From NCBI GenBank assembly GCA_005239585.1, contig SBBU01000081.1:1-9436 (forward strand): 9,436 nt of DNA. The letters run 5' to 3'. The notes beneath the pieces were generated by a model. That model saw only the letters and a program-made list of their open reading frames with translations. It was not told the origin of the DNA and searched no databases. This DNA comes from Planctomycetaceae bacterium (lineage in GTDB: Bacteria > Planctomycetota > MHYJ01 > SBBU01). Positions 1-6,138 of the stretch are shown here, piece by piece; position 1 is the stretch's first letter; each line of letters begins with the position of its first letter. A program made the position numbers and the translations under genes.

Positions 1-36
1 AGGAATAACTGTGTTTTTAGCGAAATTTTGAGGGTT

Positions 37-74
37 AAAAAAGTGACCATTCCGAGTCTCTTTTTTTTTTTTTT
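37..74 (+). terminator. AT-rich intrinsic-terminator-like hairpin with U tract
   Basis: An A6G arm (37-43) pairs with CT6 (60-66). After a T/T mismatch, GAC (45-47) pairs with GTC (56-58) around an 8-nt loop (48-55). The T run goes on to 74, leaving eight unpaired U. This is the layout of a Rho-independent terminator for a gene entering from the left, but only three of the pairs are G-C, so the stem is weak. The T14 homopolymer (61-74) is also prone to length errors. Confidence 0.4.
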
Positions 75-86
75 CGCGAACCTTTT

Positions 87-115
87 TTGGGTCTTAGGTG
101 TCTAATATATATAGA
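87..115 (+). promoter_or_regulatory. Possible sigma70-type promoter for the coiled-coil gene
   Basis: TTGGGT (87-92) and TATAGA (110-115) are 17 nt apart, inside an AT-rich stretch with an alternating TA run (103-113). Matches to the consensus are only 3/6 and 4/6. The location, between the terminator-like hairpin and the next gene, is the main support. It would drive the gene starting at 174 with a 5' leader of about 50 nt. Confidence 0.22.
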
Positions 116-173
116 TGAAAGGAATTTTTCAAGGGTCCCTAGAAGGGTAATAGAGAATTTTGGAGGATAAGCT

Positions 174-3100
174 ATGCGTAAACTTTCGATAGCCCTAATG
201 GCCGTAATGATATTCGGCCTGATGGCGCTTCCTTCCGCTAGTCAACCGCAGGACAGACTTGAGCTTCTTAAGAAAATCGGTGACGAACTGATAAAAAAGA
301 TAGACACTGTTCTTAAGATAGAAAAAGACCCTGCAAATATCGACAGATTAGAAAGGGTCAAAAAACTAATCTCTGAAAAGGACTTTATCACAGCGCTTGA
401 CGGTTTTAGAGCGCTCGTCAAGGATGGTACTCTTGGAAAGGCCGACGACGCAAAGGCAAAACTCCTCTTATTGGTAGAGGAAATAATAAAGATACTCGAG
501 GCCATCGCAGACAAGTCTAAAGACGACAAGTTAGATCTTTTGAATAAGCACATCGCCGAGCTCGAAAAGATCATCAAGGAAGAGCAGAAGATCAAAAAAG
601 ACATTGAAAACATCAACAAGGATGCAAAGGACCTTCAGGACATGATTAATAAGCTCGCGGAGCTTATCAAGGCCCAGAAGGAACTTGCAGACAGGACAGA
701 TATTGCAAATAAAGAAAAGCTCATGAAAGACCTCCAGGCAGAGCTGGATAACATCAACAGAATGATAGCAGAGCAAACAAAGCTTAATCATGAGACGCAT
801 CAGATGCAGTCAGAGGACCTCAAAAAACTAACAGATCTCTCAAATGAGATGGCAAAGCTGATAGAAGATCAGGATAAACTGAAAAAGGATACAAAAGATG
901 CAACTGAGAAACTTGGTGGCCTTGATGATGTGCTCAAGGAACTGGATCAGCTTATCAAGGATCAGGAAAACATTTTAAAAGACACCAAGACAGAAAAAGA
1001 TAAGAAAGATCCTGATTATGGCAAGCTAGAACAGTCGCAGGATAAACTCGGAGACAAGCTTTGGGATACAGGAAACAAATTCTATAACATGCCTGGACTG
1101 GATCACGGACAGAAGAAACCGGCCAGAGAGGCACTGGAAGAGGCATTTAAGAAGATGAAGCATTCTTCAGATCACCTCAGCCGTAAAAATCCAGAACTAT
1201 CAAGCGATTTCCAGAAAGAATCCATTGATAGTCTTAAAAAGGCTCGTGATGAGGTGAAGAAGCTGTTCGATGAGGCAAAGTCAAAAGAGCAAAAGAATAT
1301 AGACGATCTTACAAGCAAGCAAAAGGATATCGAGCAAAAGACAAATGATCTAAATAAGAAGATTGATGACGCAAAGAAAGGAACATCACCAACTACACAA
1401 AAAGCAATGGAAGGCGCTGCAAATAATACAAAGCAGGCCCAGGGCAATATGAAGGATGCCAAGGACAGCCTTTCACAGGGAAAAGGTGGAGATGCCAGCA
1501 AGAGTCAGGATCAGGCACTTGAGAATTTGAAAAAGGCCAAAGATGCCATTGATCAGCAGGCAAACCAGCTGGCTCAGGCAGGTAAAGAAGGTTTTGGCCA
1601 AAAGGCAGATCAACAGGGCAAACTGGGCGACCAAGCAGGTAAGAGCTCAGGCAAACTGGGTGATGCTGCTCAGCAGGCTGGTCAGTCTGGTAACTCAGGT
1701 GCAGGACAAAAGGCTTCAGAGGCTGCCGATGCTATGAAAAAGGCATCCCAGTCAATGAACCAGGCCCAGCAGGGTCTTCAGGAACCTAATGTTCCTCAGG
1801 CTAAGCGTGATCAGGATGAAGCCCTTAAAAATCTCAACGATGCAAAGAAGGCGCTTGAGGATGCAATGAGAGAGCTCAAGGACCCCAAGACTAATGAAAA
1901 AGAGACAGAAAAGACAAAGGAAGATCAGAAAAAACTCGAGCAGGAACTTGAAAAGCTGACAAAGATGCTTGAGAAAAAGCAGAAAGAGCTTGAAGATAAA
2001 GGTAAGAAGGATTTAGCAAAGCAGCTTGAAGATGCAAATCAGAAGCTGAGCAAACCATCAGGCTCAAAACCAGATCAGGGCGCAAAGGAAGATATGCAGG
2101 ATGCACAGAAAGAGTTGAGCAAGCCATCAAATAATCCATCCAATCCATCAGATAGCAAGGGTGCGAATTCGTCTCAAAAATCATCTGCTAGTAAGATGGA
2201 AGATGCCTGGAAGAAGCTCAACAAGGCAAAAGAGGATGCTGAGAAAGAGGCAGAAAAGAAGGATGAGGAGCTTGATGATCTTGCCAAGAAACAACTCAAG
2301 AATAAAGAACTTACAGATAATCTTAACAAGGAAGTTGATAAGCTTAATCCACAGATCCCTCCTGCCGGTGACGCACTAAAGGGTGCATCAGATGCACAGG
2401 GCGGTGCGGCTCAGAACGCACAGGAAAAGAGACCTAAAAAAGTAGAGAGGGAAGTGGAAAGGGCCTTGGAAGAGCTTGAGAAGGCCAAGAAAGAGCTTGA
2501 AAAAGAGAGAGATGAGGCGCGCAAAGAGACAGAGGCAGAGGCAATAAGGTACATCGAAACAAGACTTAAAGAGATCCTCGAAAAACAGCTGGCTATAAAC
2601 TCCAAGACTAAGGAGGTAGATGGGGATATAAAGAAACTCAGCGGCAAGATAACTCAAGAACACAATATGAAGTCTAATGATCTCTCAAGGGATCAGGAGA
2701 CTCTCAAGGTTGAGATGGAGCATCTCAAGGATAAACTTGCAACTGAGAATGTTGTAATCTTCATCTTTGCATTTCAGAGAATAATTGATGATATGGCGCT
2801 AGTGATAGATCTCTTAAGGAAGGTAAAGGTAGACAAACCTACACAAGAGCTTGAAGATGATATCGTAAGCCAGCTCAAGAAACTCATTGACGCCTTTGAT
2901 CTGATCTACAAAGAGAAGATCGAGGAAAAGCCGGGCGACAGCAAGCCAGGTGATGGCAAGCCAAAGAGACCTAAGAAACAACCTCTGGTTCCTGATGAGG
3001 TCCAGCTAAACCTCTTCAAAATAATGCAAGAGTCGTTGCTTAAAAAGACAACAGCTCTTGAACAGAAGGTAAAGGATAACCCAAAGGATGTTACACAGCT

Positions 3101-3224
3101 CGAGCAACAGATGCTCAAGCTCCTGAAGAATCAGCAGGGTCAGCTTGCTGAGCTATTCCAGGAGTTCATAAAGAACTTTGAAGAGCGTATTGCAGAAGAA
3201 GAAAAGGAAAATAGAGAAGAATAG
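174..3224 (+). CDS. Secreted Lys/Glu-rich coiled-coil protein, DUF4175-like
   Basis: A 1016-residue protein with an N-terminal signal peptide (about residues 1-23, ending near S-A-S-Q) and no other convincing membrane segment, so it is probably exported. The start is supported by GGAGGA (162-167) six bases before ATG. Nearly all of the mature chain is predicted coiled coil rich in K, E, D and Q. A Gln/Gly/Ala-rich part contains a duplicated unit: residues 409-459 and 512-561 align at a constant offset of 102, with a M-x2-A-x3-L ... A-x3-Q-x2-A-L-x2-L-x2-A pattern. A charged helical part follows, then a Pro/Lys/Gly linker (about 918-936) and a C-terminal helical segment starting P-L-V-P (937-940), with Q-L-N-L-F and Q-x3-L-x3-Q repeats. 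From memory, this architecture recurs in DUF4175-like proteins of Planctomycetes; the exact function is unknown. It ends in tandem stops TAG-TAA. Structural or scaffold roles in the envelope are inference. Confidence 0.85.
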   Translation: MRKLSIALMAVMIFGLMALPSASQPQDRLELLKKIGDELIKKIDTVLKIEKDPANIDRLERVKKLISEKDFITALDGFRALVKDGTLGKADDAKAKLLLLVEEIIKILEAIADKSKDDKLDLLNKHIAELEKIIKEEQKIKKDIENINKDAKDLQDMINKLAELIKAQKELADRTDIANKEKLMKDLQAELDNINRMIAEQTKLNHETHQMQSEDLKKLTDLSNEMAKLIEDQDKLKKDTKDATEKLGGLDDVLKELDQLIKDQENILKDTKTEKDKKDPDYGKLEQSQDKLGDKLWDTGNKFYNMPGLDHGQKKPAREALEEAFKKMKHSSDHLSRKNPELSSDFQKESIDSLKKARDEVKKLFDEAKSKEQKNIDDLTSKQKDIEQKTNDLNKKIDDAKKGTSPTTQKAMEGAANNTKQAQGNMKDAKDSLSQGKGGDASKSQDQALENLKKAKDAIDQQANQLAQAGKEGFGQKADQQGKLGDQAGKSSGKLGDAAQQAGQSGNSGAGQKASEAADAMKKASQSMNQAQQGLQEPNVPQAKRDQDEALKNLNDAKKALEDAMRELKDPKTNEKETEKTKEDQKKLEQELEKLTKMLEKKQKELEDKGKKDLAKQLEDANQKLSKPSGSKPDQGAKEDMQDAQKELSKPSNNPSNPSDSKGANSSQKSSASKMEDAWKKLNKAKEDAEKEAEKKDEELDDLAKKQLKNKELTDNLNKEVDKLNPQIPPAGDALKGASDAQGGAAQNAQEKRPKKVEREVERALEELEKAKKELEKERDEARKETEAEAIRYIETRLKEILEKQLAINSKTKEVDGDIKKLSGKITQEHNMKSNDLSRDQETLKVEMEHLKDKLATENVVIFIFAFQRIIDDMALVIDLLRKVKVDKPTQELEDDIVSQLKKLIDAFDLIYKEKIEEKPGDSKPGDGKPKRPKKQPLVPDEVQLNLFKIMQESLLKKTTALEQKVKDNPKDVTQLEQQMLKLLKNQQGQLAELFQEFIKNFEERIAEEEKENREE

Positions 3225-3231
3225 TAAATTC

Positions 3232-3259
3232 CTGCCCGGTACCTTTTGGTGCCGGGCAG
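3232..3259 (+). promoter_or_regulatory. Intercistronic 12-bp hairpin
   Basis: The arms 3232-3243 and 3248-3259 pair over 12 bp, with one U-G wobble, around a TTTT loop. It lies 7 nt after the stop of the coiled-coil gene and 19 nt before the next start. No U tract follows directly, so it looks more like an RNA-stabilising or attenuating hairpin between co-transcribed genes than a full intrinsic terminator. It could still lower expression of the downstream gene relative to the upstream one. Confidence 0.6.
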
Positions 3260-3278
3260 CACATTGTGTGAGGGTTTT

Positions 3279-3860
3279 ATGAAACTAGCAGGGATCGTCG
3301 TGAGCGTGGCTATGCTTGCGTATGGTCTCTCTGCCTTCGCTCAGGCGGAAAAGTTCGTGGAGGAGATGAAAGATATCCTCCAGGACATGAAGAAGGCGGA
3401 GGAGAAACTGCATGACTCTGCCAAGGATAAACCAAAGGTAGAGCTCAAAAAGGCCGAGAAGCATGAACAAGATGCTATCGATGGTCTTGCAGCCATAATC
3501 AAGGCGCTCACAGAGAAACACTCCCAGTCCTGACCTAACAGCAAAGGCTGACCGGGCGACGGTCAGTGCCCTGGTGAGGGCGAAGGTAACGGAGAAGGAG
3601 ATGGCCCGGGTAAGGGCAATGGTAACCAGGCTCCAAAGATGCCTGGTGATCCAGCAACATCGCCTTACAATCCTAACAGGACAGATCCTCCAAGCGTGTT
3701 CAAAGATATGGCATCTAGGACAGCCCGTTGGGGCGACTTGCCTCCAAAGGTAAGAGATGCCGTAATGAAGGACCGCAACGGAATTGATGACTTTCCACCA
3801 GAGTGGAGAGAAAAGATCAAGCAATACTATAAAAGCTTCGAAGATCTAAACAAAAAGTAA
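3279..3860 (+). CDS. Putative secreted selenoprotein with two in-frame UGA codons
   Basis: One 193-codon frame runs from ATG 3279 (GAGGG at 3270-3274 as RBS) to TAA, broken only by TGA at codons 85 and 91. Layout: signal peptide 1-23 (A-F-A-Q-A before the mature end), a helical charged segment 24-82, three hexads (codon 85 TGA-P, 91 TGA-P, Cys97-P), a Gly-rich linker 98-120, and a C-terminal domain with W151-G-D-L-P-P, F172-P-P-x-W and Y183-Y. From memory, that C-terminal motif set is typical of small secreted planctomycetal proteins found beside DUF4175-like proteins, so the part after the TGAs is real coding sequence and belongs to the part before. Reading UGA as selenocysteine is inferred from the Cys-aligned hexads and the two SECIS-like hairpins. 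Standard callers would split it into 3279-3533 and 3639-3860. Alternatives are UGA-C readthrough or a decayed gene. An upstream TTG at 3246 lies inside the intercistronic hairpin and would spoil the signal peptide. Confidence 0.65.
3546..3570 (+). promoter_or_regulatory. SECIS-like hairpin 1, serving the UGA at 3531
   Basis: TGACCG (3549-3554) pairs perfectly with CGGTCA (3560-3565) around the 5-nt loop GGCGA (3555-3559). An outer GGC/GCC (3546-3548 with 3568-3570) can extend it past a 2-nt bulge. The loop begins 22 nt after the last base of the first UGA, and its first two bases are G. Known bacterial SECIS elements place a short G-containing apical loop roughly 16-37 nt after the UGA. The second UGA lies in the base of this stem. 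Confidence 0.55.
3568..3581 (+). promoter_or_regulatory. SECIS-like hairpin 2, serving the UGA at 3549
   Basis: GCCCT (3568-3572) pairs perfectly with AGGGC (3577-3581) around a GGTG loop (3573-3576). A U-G pair (3567/3582) can be added. The loop starts 22 nt after the second UGA, the same spacing as hairpin 1 to the first UGA. The GGU loop start resembles the essential loop bases of the E. coli fdhF element. The two hairpins are adjacent and can form together if the outer GGC/GCC extension of hairpin 1 opens. Confidence 0.55.
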
Positions 3861-3867
3861 TCATAAT

Positions 3868-3896
3868 GCGGAGCGGGATTCAAACTCCCGCTCCGC
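3868..3896 (+). terminator. Strong 11-bp hairpin after the two-UGA gene
   Basis: The arms 3868-3878 and 3886-3896 are perfect complements, mostly G-C, around a 7-nt loop. It begins 8 nt after the TAA. No U tract follows directly (a T7 run comes only at about 3933), so it may act as a terminator or as a 3'-end stabiliser. It marks the likely end of the 174-3860 transcription unit. Confidence 0.55.
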
Positions 3897-4080
3897 TGCA
3901 ACACCATGGGATTCATACCATTCACAGGAAATGTTTTTTTCGTTACGGAATTAGCCCATGTTTGGTAATGTTGCGTTTATTCCAAAATTGCAAATATTTG
4001 CTCGCATAAAGGCTTTCTGGGTGTCGTTTCGGAAAATATACAACATTACCGTGTTTCGGTTACAGTACGGTAAACTAGGA

Positions 4081-5226
4081 ATGAAAGCCCTCATCCCAGC
4101 GCTTCAGCACAACTCTAAATGTAGAGTGACCTTGCTCCCTATATTAGTATTGCTTTGTATACATATTGGTTGGGTTGCGCATGGCAGCAATAATCAGACA
4201 GGTAAGATCTGTCTTGGCAGTGAGCAGTCAGTTGAGAAAGCCCTAAAGTTTATTGCTTCAAAACAAAGGGAGGATGGAACATGGGTCCCTTTTGACATTG
4301 ATTTTTATCCCCTTTTCATCAACTCGATAAATGGCTTGGCGCTCATGGCCAGTGGCTCGACTAGCAAAGAGGGGCCCTATCAAAAAGAATTGACCAAGGC
4401 GAGAGAGGCTGTTATGAAATTTACAAGGCAGGTTCTGAATAAGGAAGTGAAACCTAGGTACCATTGCATACCCGAGGAAATTGTCGGAGCAGCAATTTTC
4501 CTTGCTCATGTTTACCATTCTGAAAAAACCGATGAATTGAAGGAAATATTGGAAAAGATCTTGGAACTGTTAATCAATATCCAGAAAAAAGATGGCGGTT
4601 GGAATTATATAGAATCTGAACAGGGCGGCATGACATATGTGACTACGAACGCCGTTGTAGCGCTTCTTTTGCTTGATCATGTCGGAATCAAAGTTAAAAA
4701 GGAAATATTTGACAAGGCCCGTAAATTTTATGAACAAGGTGAACTTCAAAGTGCGGCAGGAACTTTTATATATTATATGAATATGCCTAGTAATCTGGCA
4801 CGGACTAATATTTTAAATGCAGCGCTTGGTAGAACCGTGGCAGCTCTATGTCCGATGTATCTTCTTGGACTCTCAAAGGCAAAAACCTATGAGAAGGCCA
4901 AAGAGGTGGCTGATAAATATGGTGACCGCATCATTACTTCTCATCATGGGGCGTGCTATCACCTCTTCTGGTGCGGTTTGGCATTTTTTTACACTGAAGA
5001 TAAAAAATTATGGGAAAGATACTGGAAAAAGTGGAGTGATCCCGTATTGAAAGGTCAGAAAGAGGACGGAAGTATATTCATTGAACCATACTCAGGGACA
5101 GCATATCCATTGGAAGGGCGTAAGTTAAAACATGAATATTCGTGGACGCTCTATACCACACCACAGTATACAATCCTCCTTCAACTTGATAAAGGACACC
5201 TGCTTTTTGGCAAACTCAAGTCGTAA
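4081..5226 (+). CDS. Secreted squalene-cyclase-like alpha/alpha-repeat protein
   Basis: A 381-residue protein from the chosen ATG; an in-frame ATG at 3958 would add 41 residues. The later start is preferred because it gives a proper signal peptide: a basic n-region, a hydrophobic core (about residues 17-34), and A-H-G before the mature chain. AGGA directly abuts this ATG, so the start is not settled. Repeats of the prenyltransferase/squalene-oxidase type are visible: Q62-x2-D-G-T-W68, Q168-K-K-D-G-G-W174, and a degenerate Q326-K-E-D-G-S lacking the Trp. N-G-L-A-L, A-V-V-A-L-L and H-x-Y-S-W stretches fit the helical barrel. The DxDD acid motif of true squalene-hopene cyclases is not seen, so cyclase activity is unlikely. 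Secreted non-enzymatic relatives are common in Planctomycetes; the role is unknown. It lies downstream of the envelope module but behind a strong hairpin. Confidence 0.8.
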   Translation: MKALIPALQHNSKCRVTLLPILVLLCIHIGWVAHGSNNQTGKICLGSEQSVEKALKFIASKQREDGTWVPFDIDFYPLFINSINGLALMASGSTSKEGPYQKELTKAREAVMKFTRQVLNKEVKPRYHCIPEEIVGAAIFLAHVYHSEKTDELKEILEKILELLINIQKKDGGWNYIESEQGGMTYVTTNAVVALLLLDHVGIKVKKEIFDKARKFYEQGELQSAAGTFIYYMNMPSNLARTNILNAALGRTVAALCPMYLLGLSKAKTYEKAKEVADKYGDRIITSHHGACYHLFWCGLAFFYTEDKKLWERYWKKWSDPVLKGQKEDGSIFIEPYSGTAYPLEGRKLKHEYSWTLYTTPQYTILLQLDKGHLLFGKLKS

Positions 5227-5278
5227 GAAATTGCCAAGTCATAAGAATATGGAGCTGCATCGGCAAGCATTTCCTTAC
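5223..5278. terminator. Imperfect hairpin between convergent genes
   Basis: GTAAG, AAAT and TGCC (5223-5235) pair with GGCA, ATTT and CTTAC (5262-5278) with bulges on the 3' side, closing a 26-nt loop. A second inverted repeat, GCTAACC (5298-5304) with GGTTAGC (5314-5320), overlaps the end of the minus-strand permease gene. Neither has a U tract. Their place between converging transcription units suggests termination, but the evidence is thin. Confidence 0.25.
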
Positions 5279-5298
5279 AGAGAATTTTGACATGATTG

Positions 5299-6138
5299 CT
5301 AACCCTTTGTCGCGGTTAGCTGAATACCCTTGATAAAATATTTCTGTGTGAAAAAATAGACCAAGAGACATGGCATGAGCACGATTGTTGATGCGGCCAT
5401 AAGAGGTTCAACCTCTGTTCTGAACTGGCGTGTAAATTCGGTAAGTGCCAGTGTAAGCGTCATATTCTCACGAGAGTTTAAATAAATAAGGGGAAGCCAC
5501 AGATCATTCCATACATGAAGGAATGTGAAGATTGCTACTGTTGCAATTATTGGCTTTGCAAGCGGCATCATGATGTTTCTGTAGATACTCCACCAGCTGC
5601 AGCCATCCATCCTTGCCGATTCTATTACGTCCTTTGGGATCGTAAGAAAATATTGTCTGAATAAAAAGATAAAAAACGGACTGCCTCCCAAAAGGCATGG
5701 TACAACCAGAGGCAGAAAAGTATCTATCCAACCTAGCGTCTGAAAGATCATAAACTGAGGGATTACTGTAACGTGCATAGGCAGCATCATAGTTGCAAGG
5801 ACGAGTACAAAGAGAAGGTCACGCCCCTTGAACCGCAATCTTGCGAATGCATACCCTGCAAGTGAGCAAGTAATTACCTGAAATATAATTGACAAGACAG
5901 TAATAATAACAGTATTCAACACGATCCTGGGAAAACCACCTGTTTCCTTATTACCCATCTTGTCAAGTGCCTTGGCATAGTTCGACCACTGTGGATTCAA
6001 TGCGGGTTCAATCTGAGTGTTCAGTGCGTGACCCTCTTCCTTCAGGGAAGCATTGATCATCCATGCAAATGGTGCAAGGAAACAGAGTCCGATGATAATT
6101 AGCACCGACCATCTACAAATAATCCAGAAAATCTTCAA
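5299..6138 (-). CDS. ABC sugar importer inner-membrane permease, MalG/UgpE type
   Basis: A 279-residue permease of the binding-protein-dependent CUT1 family, the usual length for this subunit. Six membrane segments are apparent. The cytoplasmic EAA loop reads E-S-A-R-M-D-G-C then I-x5-P, which docks to the ATPase. The chain ends F-x-K-G-I-Q-L-T-A-T-K-G, typical of MalG/UgpE C-termini (usually ...G-A-V-K-G). The start is TTG at 6138-6136, overlapping the upstream TGA (TTGA). AAGGAG (complement of 6146-6151) lies 7 nt before the TTG, and no other Met precedes the first membrane segment, so the unusual start is well supported. It pairs with the permease half of the upstream fusion. Stop codon TAG. 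Confidence 0.92.
   Translation of the reverse strand: MKIFWIICRWSVLIIIGLCFLAPFAWMINASLKEEGHALNTQIEPALNPQWSNYAKALDKMGNKETGGFPRIVLNTVIITVLSIIFQVITCSLAGYAFARLRFKGRDLLFVLVLATMMLPMHVTVIPQFMIFQTLGWIDTFLPLVVPCLLGGSPFFIFLFRQYFLTIPKDVIESARMDGCSWWSIYRNIMMPLAKPIIATVAIFTFLHVWNDLWLPLIYLNSRENMTLTLALTEFTRQFRTEVEPLMAASTIVLMPCLLVYFFTQKYFIKGIQLTATKG

Noticed and set aside
61..74. T14 tract as a phase-variation switch
   Set aside because: It lies about 100 nt before the start, outside a plausible promoter spacer, and is better explained as the U tract of a terminator-like hairpin.
3531..3551. Genome-wide reassignment of UGA (to Trp or Gly)
   Set aside because: The four recognisable genes plus the coiled-coil gene read full length with no internal TGA and use TGG for Trp throughout, and TGA ends two genes at typical 4-nt overlaps (6135, 8300).
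3285..3824. 179-codon open frame on the minus strand
   Set aside because: It is antisense to the two-UGA gene, has no ribosome-binding site or recognisable family, and its length follows from the codon bias of the + strand gene.
3279..3860. Simple pseudogene with two nonsense mutations
   Set aside because: Both TGAs are in phase with an 18-nt repeat, match a Cys codon in the third copy, and carry matched hairpins. The rest of the frame is intact. It cannot be fully excluded, but is less likely.
3868..3896. tRNA 3' half: the hairpin loop TTCAAAC fits a T-loop
   Set aside because: The stem is 11 bp instead of 5, and upstream sequence is the coding end of the preceding gene with no D-arm or anticodon arm.
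3958..4080. Upstream start adding 41 residues to the alpha/alpha-repeat protein
   Set aside because: It would bury the signal peptide behind an unconvincing basic segment. The ATG at 4081 gives a normal exported protein, although its RBS spacing is poor.
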